In this document: positions 10,365 to 20,989 of the stretch, piece after piece | Layout of the letters: each line of letters begins with the position of its first letter | Numbering within the stretch: the first letter of the stretch is position 1 | Assembly (NCBI GenBank): GCA_963575745.1 | Contig: CAUYUJ010014194.1 | Coordinates: forward strand, 702,501 to 766,500 | From: Prorocentrum cordatum | Lineage: Eukaryota; Sar; Dinophyceae; Prorocentrales; Prorocentraceae | Direction: 5' to 3' | DNA length: 64,000 bases | The notes under the pieces: generated by a model | Database searches by the model: none | The model's input: the letters and a program-made list of their open reading frames with translations, nothing else | Told to the model about the DNA's origin: nothing | Position numbers and translations under genes: made by a program

Positions 10365-11119
10365 ATGTACGTAACAGTCGAAGCCCTTGAGTAAACGCGC
10401 CTTCGGGAAGAATCGAACATGGCAAGGCTGTCTACCAAACGCCCACGACTGTTTACGAACCGTACCGGTTGGAACCGAAGCGGCTACGACCGAACTGGTA
10501 GGCCGAAACAGGCCCAAACGGCCAAACCGAACTGGCTGGAGCCGAACCCGCCCCAGAAGGGCCTGGCCCGGTAGGGTCGGGCGGGGCACAGCAGCTGCAG
10601 CGACAGCGACGGAGAAACACCTCTATATGGTCGTTGCCGAACTGGCCCGCCCGAAACCGCATCGCCCTGCCGCCGAAACGGTCCGACACGACACGAACCA
10701 GACTCTTTCCTGGGCCTGCCACGACGAGCCTCAGCCACGAATGGGCCCCACGACCTAGATATCCGGAACGACCCGAAAACGCAAAGCCCCTCCTGGCCCC
10801 AATAATGGTCCTTGCTTCAGCATCTTGACTGTATGGGGGTCGGGGTGGTCTCCCGCCCCCCTGCCTTACGCTGTCCTCCCTCCCTCTCCACACCCCGGCG
10901 CCGTGATTCCTTCGCCACTTGGGCGTCGCCTCGTGGGGGGCGAGAAAAGGGGGGAAAAGACGACGCACTTCTCGGGCCCTAGAGGCCTCCTTTTGGACCC
11001 TAACGGGTCCCTTTAGGGGCCCTTGTCTGCAACCCTAGCTGCCCCCCCCCTTTCTAGCTGCCCCCCCCCCTTTTCCGCCTCCCCCGTGCGCGACGCCCAA
11101 ACCACGTGGACCCGCGGAG
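10365..11119. other. Intergenic, no gene seen
   Basis: GC-rich sequence with degenerate CCGAAC/GGCC-type decamer repetition at about 10470-10700 and two C-homopolymer tracts at 11041-11072. Short open frames overlap in all directions with no recognisable domain. Confidence 0.5.
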
Positions 11120-11345
11120 GTCCCGAGCCCATCACCAGGGCCAGCTTTTCATCGGGGGTGTCCAAGAGGGGGGCGTTCAAGAGGGGGCTTCGCAAATCAG
11201 GGGGGGCCCAGGATGGCACGAGGCATGTGCGCGACCCAGTTGGGGCCCAGGGACCGATTGAAATGAAGGGCCATGAAATCTAGGGAAGGGGAGATTTCAG
11301 GGCCACGGTCATGATATCCACTCCCCTCTTGGTCGCCTCCGATTG
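11120..11345. repeat. Dispersed repeat family R1, copy 1
   Basis: This shares a run of landmarks with 24840-25045 and 52830-53060: TCCAAGA.GGGGG, GCAAATC, a GGCA/GACA..TGTGCGCG block, a TGAAATCT block, ATATCCAC and CCTCTTGGTCGCC. It is the most diverged of the three copies and was aligned by eye only. Confidence 0.55.
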
Positions 11346-11426
11346 CACTCCGAGCCTTGTTTTGATGGCCGCGGGGCAGGGAAACGGCCTCCATGGAGGC
11401 CAGCCAAAAACGTCCACAAACCAGAC

Positions 11427-11659
11427 TTGAGCAGGGACCGACCGTCCCGGCATTCCTATAGGCCTACCACGACGTGTTCTTAGAAACCGAAGCTGTTCCA
11501 AACATAGAAACGAGGTTCTTAGAACATAAACGCGATGCGTTAAAACAAACCGTTCCCAGCCAAAAATGTTCTAAGAACAGTCCGTGCAGACCACAACATG
11601 TTCTTCGGATATTATTTGGTGGGCCTATAGGCGAGTAAGGACGCTTCGCCATTGCTTGA
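11427..11659. mobile_element. Foldback (MITE-like) element, family F1, copy 1
   Basis: The ends are imperfect inverted repeats. The left end reads TTGAGCAGGGACCGACCGTC and later CCTATAGGCCTACC. The reverse complement of the right end reads TCAAGCAATGGCGAAGCGTC and later CCTATAGGCCCACC. It is about 233 bp and non-coding. A similar arrangement recurs at 11985-12216, and partial right ends recur near 51.8 and 52.1 kb. Confidence 0.6.
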
Positions 11660-11984
11660 CGGACGGCGCGTCTGTTGTTCGATGCCTCCCTCCCTAGGCC
11701 CCCTTCGATCCGCCAGCTGCTCTGCCGAAGGTCTGGGCCACTTCGTGGGGCCCAACTTTTCATCACGAGCCGCTGCTTGACTGACCCAGGGCAAGGGAAC
11801 GCCTCCCGGAGGTCAAACACGTCCAAACACCGGCCGTCACGATTTAGCTGCGACGCCCTAGCGGACCTCAGGGCCCAGGGTCCCAACTTCCTCTCCCTCC
11901 CTCCATCGGTCCTCCTCGATCCTGCTGCTGCCACGGAGGTCTGGACCACTTGTTACGGCCCACCTTTCTCATATCGAGCAATGG

Positions 11985-12216
11985 TTGAGCAGGGAACGAC
12001 CATCCAAAAATTCTTATAGGCCAAACGCGGCAATATTCTTGGAACAGAAGAGTCATCGCTGAATCAAAACGATGCCCCTAGATCAGACAGCCGATGTGGT
12101 AAGACAAGACCGCTTCAACCAGAAATATTATACGAACATTTCGCGCAAACCACAAAAGGTTCTCATACATTCTTCGGTGGGCTTATGGGCGGGTCAGGAC
12201 GCTACGCCACTGCTTG
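11985..12216. mobile_element. Foldback (MITE-like) element, family F1, copy 2
   Basis: About 232 bp. The left end TTGAGCAGGGAACGACCATC pairs with a right end whose reverse complement reads GCAAGCAGTGGCGTAGCGTC. Internal TTCTTATAGGCC and GTGGGCTTATGGGC correspond to copy 1. The sequence between the copies (11680-11980) also contains a diverged direct duplication (CTCCCTCC...GATCC...GGTCTGG.CCACTT.). The whole block is therefore an old tandem duplication. Confidence 0.55.
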
Positions 12217-13559
12217 CAGCTTCACGATTGCGCAATGGGGGCTGGGCACAAGGTGTCGAAAGCCAGCCCTTGTGCTGGGATGCGTTCAGGCCAGAATCTT
12301 CACGGGAATCCAATCGTGGCAACGAGGACCTCGCGGAGGCCAAAAACGAATGAAAGAACTACGAACATCCGTTGTCCTCGAAACATCGATCCTCGAACCC
12401 TCAAATCAACTCATCCTCTGTCCTCCGTTCCCAGACAATCGGCGTCTTGATGCTTCAGAGCGGGCCCCCCGAAGTCCTGACCCTTTCATCCTGAGAAGAG
12501 TTCTGAGTATTCTGGAGCCCGGAACCATCCCCTGGAGGCCGAGAACGACGAAAAACATTCGTCTTGTCTTGATTGTTTCAGCACGGGGTCCCCAGACCCT
12601 GGAGGACACGATCCCGGCTCGTCGTCCTGAGCAGTTTCTGGCCGCCCCAGAAGCCGACACCGTCCTCTGGCGGCTGTCTCAGGCGGCCGCCCGGGACGAT
12701 TCCGACATCCCCGAGACGCCCTCGACGAGGCGCAGCTGATGGAAGCTCAAAACTTCGCCGAAAGCACCCGAAAACCTCGAACACCCCTTGGAAGGTCCCC
12801 GGTCCTCCCCCTGAACTCCACGAACCCCCCCTACAGAAACATCCGATGATGGGCGCGTTTCCTCCAACAGCTTGTAAGGGTCGTATGTAGAGCCTCTACA
12901 GCCAGGTGGTACGCTGCGCGATCTGAAATGCGTGGCCCGTTCGTGGTCTGTGGTCGTGGCCCATGGTCTTTGGTCGCATGGTCTCCTGTGAAGTCGCGCT
13001 AAAGTAGTTGTGCAAAGCATGGGGACCACTGTGGATACTCGCTGTCGCGCTCTCTTTACACGTGGAAGAAACTGCTTACGTATGGTAATCTCCCGCCGAA
13101 GCAATCATTTCCATGCGCCGCCCCCCATTAGGGGGGTAGCTTCCCTTCCCCAAGCTATTTTCGATTGTCACGCACACGGTAACGGGCCCCAGACATCGAA
13201 ATCAATGCGAAGCCCAGGATTCCCTGAAAACATATCGTCGAACATCTGGACTCAGTCCTCCTACGGCTGTCGGGTCTTGGGCCTCCAGCGGCCGTTCGGG
13301 GCGGTCCAGGCACCCCCAGAACACTCTCGGCGAGGCGCAGCTGACGGAACGCATCCCGAGGCAGGAAACGATCGGGGACGAACATATCCGAAAGCGGCTA
13401 GCCGAAAGCACGAGGTTCAACGTGTGCGCGTAGCCGAGATCCTCCCGCTCTGGCCACACGCTGTGCAAGAGTGCCCTTTGGTGCGCGGCTCTAGGGGGGC
13501 GCGAGGGAGCTGCTACCGCATCGCATGTAGCAACTGGGGGACCCCAGTGGGCCCGCACC
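12217..13559. other. Intergenic, no gene seen; short repeated motif
   Basis: There is no recognisable coding domain on either strand. A motif CTCG.CGAGGCGCAGCTGA.GG with similar flanks occurs at about 12717-12742 and 13325-13347, and a related CTCGGCGAGGCGCGGCTG occurs at 49836. Another short dispersed repeat is likely. Confidence 0.4.
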
Positions 13560-13725
13560 TCTCCCTCCTCCTCGTCCTCGTCCTCCTCCTCCTCCTCCTC
13601 GTCCTCCTCCTACTCCTCCTCCTCCTCTTCCTCCATCCCTCTCATGCTCCTCTTCCTCTTACACCGCCTCCTCCTCCGCCTCCTCCTCCTCCTCCCTCCC
13701 CACTCCCCTCTCCCGCCTCTACAAT
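13560..13725. repeat. Pyrimidine tract (TCC/CTC)n
   Basis: Nearly pure C/T triplets on the + strand, mostly CTC, with some GTC early on. Open frames across it encode poly-Leu or poly-Ser and are not genes. Confidence 0.9.
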
Positions 13726-13994
13726 TGCTCAAAGTGAATACTACTCTCCTCCCTCCCCTGAAACTGTACAGGGTTGGCTCCGCCATCTCCGCGTACTGTT
13801 TCTTCACACGCAAACCTTTCATTATTTTCTGGCTTTCGAAGCGGTGCACTCGCTGCAGTGGGCCTTATTCCCAACCATCCTGTGTTGGGCCCTCGTTTTG
13901 ACGAGACAGCGCCCCGCGTCCCACCTCCTCTCCTCTCCTCCTCACCCTCCTTCCCCATCCATCCCTTGCCTCTCTGCTCTCCGCATGTCCTCCA

Positions 13995-14440
13995 TAGGGT
14001 GCTCCACCGAAGGCCCCACTGGCAGGGTCCGCATGCAGTTCCACTTCCATTTCGCCGCACCCCTCACACGCTTCGTGGCCCTATACGGTGCTCCACCGCA
14101 GGCCCTCGTGGCAGGGCCCGCATGCAGTTCCACACCCCTCACGCGTCACGTGGCCTCATCGGGTGCTCCACCGAAGGCCCTCGTGGCAGGGTCCGCATGC
14201 CATGTCGGCGCACCCCTCACACGCTTCGAGGCCTCACAGGGTGCTCCACCGAAGGCCCCAACGGCAGGGTCCGCATGCAGTTCCACCTCCATGTCGGCGC
14301 TTCCCCCACACGTCGCGTGGCCCTGTAGCAGGGAGCTCCACCGCAGGCTCCAGTGGCAGTGCCCGCGTGCCGCCGCCGTCCCACTCTGGCACACCCCTGG
14401 CACGCTTGGCGCCCCCACAAGGAGCTCCACCGAGGACGAT
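13995..14440. repeat. Tandem repeat, about 70-90 bp unit, 5-6 copies
   Basis: Units begin GGTGCTCCACCGAAGGCCC near 13998, 14088, 14160, 14239, 14331 and 14419. They continue with TGGCAGGGTCCGCATGCAG and CACCCCTCACACGCTTCG. The units vary in length, so no reading frame is conserved. Confidence 0.85.
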
Positions 14441-14569
14441 GCTCACGACTGCGGCGCTCGATACCGCACACGGCTGGTTTCTTCGCCAGGCCAATTTTCG
14501 GATCGGTGCTTTGATTCTGTCGTTCAGAATGGCGCTCTCGCCCTGGCGTGTGTCACCTTTCTGAATCCA

Positions 14570-14960
14570 GGTGTCGCAGGTCTTGCAAGTCTCGCAGGTC
14601 CCACAGGTCCGACAAGTCCCGTCAATCCCACAAGTGTCCCAGGTCTCACGGGTCCCATAGATGTCCCCCAAGTCCCACAGGTCCCGGGGGTGCCACGGGT
14701 CCCACAGGTCCCACAGGTCTCGGAGGTCTCGCAGGTCCCTCAGTTCCCACAACTTTAGCAGATCCCACAGGTCCCCCAGGTCCCACGGGTCTCGCAGGTC
14801 TCACAGACCCCACAAGCCACGTAGGCCCCACAAGTCGCACAAGTCCCACAGGTCCCGCAGGTCCCACAAGTTCCACAGCTCCACGGTTCTCACCGGCCCA
14901 ACAGGTCCCACAGGTCACAGAAGTTCCACATGGCATGCTCCACAGGTCCCACATATCGCA
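14570..14960. repeat. 9-bp minisatellite CCCACAGGT
   Basis: Roughly forty degenerate 9-mers (CCCACAGGT, CCCGCAGGT, TCGCAGGTC, CCCACAAGT). Because the unit is 9 bp, open frames on both strands read as Gly-Pro-X collagen-like chains. This follows from the repeat and is not evidence of a collagen gene. Confidence 0.9.
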
Positions 14961-15578
14961 CAAACTCCAAGTTCCAAAGTTCCCACCTGCCCGACAGGCC
15001 CCGCAAGTCAGGCTATGACACACGTCCGCGAATAGAAGGAAAAACAGCGCAATTGGAAGGGATGGGAGGAAGGGATAGCATGTCAGATGTGGCGCGATCG
15101 CACCCAGCTTGCTCCCCCCCTGCCCCCCCCCCTCTCCTTCACCTCGAGACCCAGGCATGCGATGTCCTATTTGTTGTCGGTACTAGTTCCAAGGAAAACC
15201 TGACCCATTCCCCGGGGCCAGTGTTTCCTCCTGGGCCGTTTCTGGACGGTCCCGAGGCACGGTGAGGGGGCCCCCAGAGGCCGAAAACGGCCCAAAACCT
15301 CCCGCCTTGTTTTTTGTTGAGACGCGAGCCTGTCGTCTGGGGTCTCTCCTCCCTTTCCCCACCTCTGCTGGCAAGACTTAGATCCATATCCACAGGGTCT
15401 TGGACTTTCTGGGAAGTGGCGCCGCAAGGCCGAGGAAACAAAGCCTCTAGAGACTGGCTGCTGATCCGTGCCAATGGAGCCTCGGGTCTGGGGGAGCCCG
15501 AAACTTCACGACGCAGTGGATCTGGATGCGACAGTCTTGCCCGCAAGCTCGGCCTCTGCCACTCTGACCCAGGTGAGC
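14961..15578. other. Intergenic, no gene seen
   Basis: Mixed sequence with C-homopolymer tracts (15113-15132) and no supportable coding region. Confidence 0.5.
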
Positions 15579-15758
15579 ATCGTTTAACCGATCCCCATCC
15601 CCAGCGGCGTGGCCTGGGCCCCGCTGGCCGATTTACCCCCCTAGATGGGGATATAGGCCTCTCCCTTCGGGTGTCGAGGGGTGTATCCCCAACTGGGGGG
15701 GTAATTTGGTGGGGGTCTCGAAGGGGATGGAGATGGGGATGGGGATCGGTTAAACGAT
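15579..15758. mobile_element. Foldback (MITE-like) element with 25-bp perfect inverted ends
   Basis: The left end begins ATCGTTTAACCGATCCCCAT, and the reverse complement of the right end (15734-15758) is identical over 25 bases. Total length is 180 bp. Inside, TACCCCCCTAGATGGGGATA is inverted imperfectly as TATCCCCAACTGGGGGGGTA, so most of the element can fold on itself. AGC lies on both sides (15576-15578, 15759-15761), a possible 3-bp target duplication. It is non-coding. Confidence 0.8.
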
Positions 15759-15954
15759 AGCGACCAGGAGCCCTCTCACGCGCACCGCGGCCGCTGCCAC
15801 ACACACCCATCCTCCTCGCGGGGGAGCGCCACCAGCCGCTGGCGTCACCCGCCCGAGGCCGCGGCGGCCATCCAGCCGGGGTCGAGCGCGCCGGGGCCGC
15901 CGCACGCGCCCAGGAAGGCCGGGCCTCCCATCGAGGACTGACAGAACGGGTCCT

Positions 15955-16175
15955 TCTGCTGCTTCTGCTTCTCCTCCTCCTCCTCTTCCTCCTCCTCCTC
16001 CTCCTCTTCGTCCTCCTCCTTCTCCTCCTCCTCCTGGGTGCTGGGCGCTAGAAGAGGTATGGGATTCAAGGTTGGAATTGCCACGTACCTCCTCCTCCAA
16101 CTCCTCCTCCTCCTCCTCCTCCTCCTCCTCCTCCTCCTCCTCCTCCTCCGCCTCCTCCTGCTCTTCTCCCTCCTC
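15955..16175. repeat. (CTC)n pyrimidine tracts
   Basis: Two CTC/TCC-rich blocks, about 15960-16035 and 16088-16172, separated by a short unique stretch. Confidence 0.9.
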
Positions 16176-16635
16176 ACTGAGATGCTGGCGCTGCGATTTT
16201 TTCACACCGGGCGTTTTCGCCCAGCTTCGGGCCCAAGGATCCTCACACATCGATGTGGCTCGAAAAATGGACAGGAAAGATGGGGTCCTGGGTTCCGGTA
16301 AAGATTTGTTTGCAGTGCTGAAATTTTTGGCAACGTCAGAAACTGAGGGGGACGAACATTTGGTGTCCGTTCCATGGGAGCCGGGCGTGGCCCCTGTCGC
16401 TGCCCGATTTGGAACACATTTGAAACCGGATGTGGTCCAGAATCACCCCTTTAAAAGGCAGACACGGGAAGAACCAGGAGGTGGGGGAGGAGCAGGAAGG
16501 GCGAGGAAGATCAGAAGGAACCGGCCAAAGGCGGTCCTTACGCGGTCCAACTGCAGCAAAAGCTGGATTCAATTCGCTGCCCAAGGCTTGCAGGAACAGG
16601 CATTGAAAGAAGACATGGCGAACATGACGTTATGA
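16176..16635 (+). CDS. Hypothetical open frame, low support
   Basis: The open frame reaches back through the CTC tract to 16072. Only the part after it is complex: FFTPGVFAQLRAQGSSHI, KDLFAVLKFLATSETEGDEH and VPWEPGVAPVAARFGTHL, ending at a TGA near 16635. It has mixed composition and reads more protein-like than its neighbours. I recognise no domain, see no start independent of the microsatellite, and see no clear splice sites. It may be chance or a repeat remnant. Confidence 0.15.
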
Positions 16636-17494
16636 CAGAATTGGGTCAGGATGCGTTCCAGAATTTCTGCAGCCCGCGTTGAGCACTAGAACATTCTGGG
16701 ACCCTGGAAGCCTAACAAATCCTGGAAAGGGTCGTTATTATGACCTGTTGTTCTTCTGCGAACGCGCGTTAGGGGAACGCCCTTTCGAGAACGCGTCGAG
16801 AAGCACCCCACGTGTGCACGCACCGCATTCCCAGTGGACCCGGGCGGGGTAGCTGATCGACGTCCGAAAGCAAGCGAATCAATCCGGCAAAACGCACGTC
16901 GATTAGCGAAATCGACGATGTCGATGCCGTATGTCGAGTGAAAACTCGGATGCCGATGTCGAGCGAGCTGCTGCGGATTTTCTCAGTCGACTTGTCTTGT
17001 CTAGGAGGGCGTTCTCTCAACGCCAAGTCCCAAGGGGGGCAGGAGCGCAGGGCGGAGTCGGAGGAGGCCGAGAAAATGGAGGGGAATGCACCAGAATTCT
17101 GTGGATCCTTGGGGCCATCGAGGGATAAGAAATTCACATGGGGCACCTGATGGCAAGTTCATTTACTTGATGTGCCCTCTGTAGAAAAAAAAAAAGGGGC
17201 GGGGGAGGAAAGGAGAAGAAGACGGAGGGTCCTCGAAATTCTAAGCAGAACACATCCCATAGAAGAAGTGCGGATCTCTGACGATCTGATGTTCTAGGTC
17301 CTGGCAGTTGTCCTCGATCTCGGCCTATCTGGGGCCTGTTACTGAGCCCTGGGGCGAGCAAACATGGGTCTGGGGCGACACACTACCCCTGGAAAGAGCC
17401 ACGATCTCTGAGGCCGCGGATGGACAAGCATCGGAGATTGTTTCCAAAATAGTGCTTGCACTTTGGGGTGTTGTACTTCTGTTCAAGAAACTGG
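16636..17494. other. Intergenic, no gene seen
   Basis: Short opposing open frames around 16770-17150 have mixed composition but no recognisable motif. A poly-A tract lies at 17186-17196. Confidence 0.4.
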
Positions 17495-17670
17495 GCTTGA
17501 TTGCCGGTCTGGCGGCTACGTTGTCGCTGTCGCCGTCCCGTCGCCGCCTCGTCGCTTGCCGGTCGGCGGCGAATGTGTCGCCGTCTCCGCCCGTCGCCGC
17601 CCGTCGTCTGGGCCTGATCGCCGGTCTTGCGGTTGTTGTGTCGCCGTCGCCGCCCCGTCACCGCTTGAAT
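17495..17670. repeat. Short tandem duplication in a GTCGCC-rich block
   Basis: GGGCTTGATTGCCGGTCT with the following GCGGCTACGTTGTCGCTG recurs about 120 bp later as GGGCCTGATCGCCGGTCT with GCGGTTGTTGTGTCGCCG. Both copies lead into CCGTC.CCGC triplets. Confidence 0.7.
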
Positions 17671-17674
17671 TGCA

Positions 17675-17885
17675 CCAAGAAGATTGCACCACATAGATTG
17701 CACCAACATAGATTGCATAACAGAGACTGCACAACACATGTTGCACAACATGTATTGCACACCGTATCTTGCACCAGCATACTGCACCGTGAAGATTGCA
17801 CCACAGATATTGCACAAGCTATGTAGCTGCACTAAGTAGATTGCACCTCCTCGCTTGCACCGCGCACCAAAGCTGCACAACGTAG
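17675..17885. repeat. 15-bp minisatellite M15 (GATTGCACCACATA), array 1
   Basis: About fourteen degenerate units of the type AGATTGCACCACAT. The same family occurs in the opposite orientation (TATGTGGTGCAATC) at 20990-21360, and in related form at 20405-20465, 53915-54125 and 56475-56595. Confidence 0.85.
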
Positions 17886-17934
17886 CTTCTCTATATTCAC
17901 CCTCCCCTCGCATTTATCCACCCCCCATAAACCT

Positions 17935-19200
17935 ATGTAACATGCATATGATTTTGACCCACTGTCCATCCGACCGGTGAGTTCATACTATCCCAGCCAA
18001 GCCAGTATCGGTCCCCTTTCGGCTTCCTTGCAAACAATACTATGCGCGCGCATTCGTTTCTCATTTATCAAGTTTTCAACAAATCCCTTTTCCAAAACAA
18101 TGTCGAAGTGCACATGCGCGCGTCGTCGCGCGCATGCCGAAATCCATCAAAAACTCTCGGTTTCGGAAGGATTTCAAAACCGATTGTCCAAAACAACATA
18201 TGAAAACACATGGTTTCGCACCACGGGTTTTCAACGACAAACGTGCGCACGCTCTTGCGAACTCTTAACAAAACCATCGTTTTTTTTTCATCAGGTGTTC
18301 AACACGATATTACCAAACGGGCTTCGCGCGCGTGCGTGTCGAAATCGTTCGTGCGCCCTTGCGCGCGTGCCGTCGCGAGAATCCATTGCGAAAGAAAGGA
18401 CGAAGTGCACACGCACGCGTCGTCGCGCGAGCATGCCGAGATCCTCCAAAATCATCGGTTTCGGAAGGGATTTTAAACCGAGTGTCCAAACACATACAAA
18501 ACACAATGTTTCGCAACACGGCTGTTCAACAAACGCGTGCGCGCGCGCTCTTGCGAATTCTTAAGAGAGAGCCAAAGGAACTTCGCACGCGCGCATGTCG
18601 AAATCGTTCGAACGCCCTTGCGCGCGCGCTGGGGGTGGCATGATCCGTGTCACATAACACCATGCGAGCCACTTTCGCGCGTCTGCCGCGCGCGGATTTC
18701 GAATTCCTTCCAAAACCTTCATCACCGACGCGCAGACGCCGTCATCGTCGTCGGCGTGATCGGCATCGGCGCCGTCATCGCCACTATCACCATCATCGTG
18801 TCTATAGCTGTCGTCACCAACGTCGCCACTATCGTCATCGTGTCTACAATTGTCGACGTTGCCATGCTGCCGTGCCCGCCCAAGCCGCCGACTCGCACTC
18901 AAGTGCCCGCTGGGATGTGCCGAGCGGTCACCACCACCGCGGCCTCGTCGGTCGCGCCAAACTACCTGGCCGCTGCGCGCGCGGATGCGCGGGCTGGCGC
19001 GGCCGCAGGCATGCACCAGCCAGCGCCAAACACTCATCGCAATCGACGCCGCATGAGGTTTGCAAGCCCGGTTGCTCGTGGGTGGGTGGGATGTTTGCGC
19101 GAGCAGTGGAGTGGACAATTCACTGCTAACAACAACTGATTCTCCTTTCTAAGATAAGAATAGACTCTACCCCCCCCGGACTTATCCGTTCCCCTTTCGG
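17935..19200 (+). repeat. Modular 1.25-kb repeat, tandem copy 1
   Basis: Modules in order: a head (GTCCATCC ... ATCCCAGCCA, about 17955-18020); two units of about 300 bp (18060-18360 and 18360-18650), each with GAAGTGCACA, GTCGTCGCGCG, ATGCCGA.ATCC, CGGTTTCGGAAGG and CGCCCTTGCGCGCG; a triplet-rich block (18720-18860); and a tail at 19058-19128. The same order follows immediately at 19205-20480. Open frames here are translations of the repeat. Confidence 0.8.
19058..19128 (+). repeat. Tail motif of the modular repeat, copy 1
   Basis: It contains GGGTGGGTGGGATGTTTGCG followed by CGAGCAGTGGAGTGGACAAT. A near-identical motif lies at 20332-20390 (+) and 54134-54215 (-). Confidence 0.9.
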
Positions 19201-19204
19201 GTAC

Positions 19205-20480
19205 GTAAATCAAATATGATTCTGACCACTCGTCCATCCTAAATATGAAACCGTATCATCCCAGCCAGGCCGGGTTCCCCCCCCGAGGTTCCCTTGTTCA
19301 AAACACTATGCGGTGATATTTGTTGTTCTGACATAGCACTTTTTCGCGATTCCCTTGCACAAAAATGGAAAGAAGTGCACACGCGCACGTCGTCGCGCGC
19401 GCATGCCAAAATCATTCAAAAACCTTCTGTGCCGGAAGGATTTCGCAATCGAGTTTTCAAAAAAAAACATACAAACCCACAAGGTTTCGCAACACTGATT
19501 TGCTAAAAAAGCTTCCGCGCGAGCTCTTGCGAAATCTTAAGAAAACCATAGGTTTTTTTTTTCAAGATTTTCACAAAATGCTACCAAACGGGCTTCGCGC
19601 GCGCATGTCGAAATCTGTCGAACGCCCTTGCGCGTGTGCCGTCGCGAGAATCCTCTGCAAACCATGGGGACGAAGTGCAGACGCGCGCGTCGTCGCGCGC
19701 GTATGCCGAAAACCTTCAAAACCCATCGGTTTCGGAAGGATTTCAAAATCGTGCCCAAAAAACCTACAAAAACCCAAGGTTTCGCAACAAGGATTTTCAA
19801 CAAAAGCGTGCGCGCGCGCTCTTGCGTCGTCGTCGTCGCGTCGTCGCTGTCCTCCCTCCTCCGCGTCGTCGTCGTCGTCGCCTACGTCGTCCTCTGTCTT
19901 TCCTCGTGTTCGTCGTCGTCGTCCTCTTTCGCGTCGTGGTCGTTTCCGTCGTCGCTGTCGCCGTGGTCGTCCTTCCTCCTCCTCCTCCCTCGTCGTCGTC
20001 CTCCGTCGTCGGCGTCTCGTCGTCGTCCCTGCTATTTCGTCGCCGTCGTCGTCGTCGTCGTTGTCGTCGTCGACTTCCCTCCTCCCTCATCGTTGTCGTC
20101 GTCGGCGTCGCCGTCCTTCCTCCTTCTTCGTCGTTCGCGTCGTCGCCGTCCTCCCTCCTCCCTCGTCGTTGTCGTAGTTGTCGTCGTTGTCGCCGTCGTC
20201 GTCCTTCCTCCTCCCTCGTCGTCGCCTTCGTTGGCGTCGTCGTCGTCGTCGTCGTCTTCGTCGTCGTCGGCGTCGGTGCCGTCGTCGAAGTCGTCAGAGA
20301 CGTCGTCGGTGTCGTCGTAGTCGGCCTCAAGAGGTTTTGCAAACCAAGTTGCGGGTGGGTGGGTGGGATGTTTGCGCGAGCAGTGGAGATGACGACTTCA
20401 AGTTCAGCAGAGTGGATTGCACACCATAGGTTGCACCACGTCAGCTGCACAAATAAGTTACCCCACGTATACTGACCACC
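19205..20480 (+). repeat. Modular 1.25-kb repeat, tandem copy 2
   Basis: The head (CGTCCATCC ... CATCCCAGCCA) is at 19235-19280. There is one full and one partial unit of about 300 bp (19365-19670, 19670-19815). A long GTCGTC/CCTCCC triplet block follows (19820-20325), then the tail at 20332-20390 and three M15-type units (20405-20465). It is diverged from copy 1 but collinear with it. Confidence 0.8.
20332..20390 (+). repeat. Tail motif of the modular repeat, copy 2
   Basis: GGTTTTGCAAACCAAGTTGC, then GGGTGGGTGGGTGGGATGTT and GCGCGAGCAGTGGAG. This is closer to the inverted 54-kb copy than to copy 1. Confidence 0.9.
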
Positions 20481-20989
20481 ACATGTTGCTAGTCATGCAC
20501 TGTTTGGGCTTCGCGCTGGCTAACATCTCTGTCTTGCATCGTGTCTGGTAGATGTCGTTGGCCTAGGGGCACAGGTCGAATTCATACCAAATACATTTGT
20601 GCGGCACAGACTCAACTTATAAACATCAGAGATAGATCGGCGTCCGGCACAGCACTTGAAAAATGCTTGCCCGCGCGCTTATGGGAAATCACGTGAACAA
20701 ACACAAACACCATGCGCGTTGATCTAGCCTGCGCCTCGCGAAAGGAACGTATAGAATACCACCACGCGGACCAAACGCGAACGCCACCACATGCGTGTGC
20801 GTCGAATCCCTTCTAGATGTTTCGAAGCGTCGCATGTATATGTATACATATGTAGACATATAAACGTATATAATGTATGCTATACATGGAGAAAAAAAAG
20901 AGAGAGAAAGAGAGAGAGAGAGAGAAAGAGAGAACAAGACAGGTACATAATGAAATGCAAGTTGTTGTAAGCGTGGACCACGGGCAACG
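20481..20989. other. Intergenic with AT-rich stretch and (GA)n microsatellite
   Basis: No gene seen. At 20825-20885 there is an AT-rich stretch with ATGTATATGTATACATATG palindromes. It leads into an imperfect (GA)n tract at 20886-20935. Confidence 0.7.

Noticed and set aside
14548-15158. Collagen-like Gly-Pro-Thr proteins on both strands
   Set aside because: They arise from the 9-bp CCCACAGGT minisatellite.
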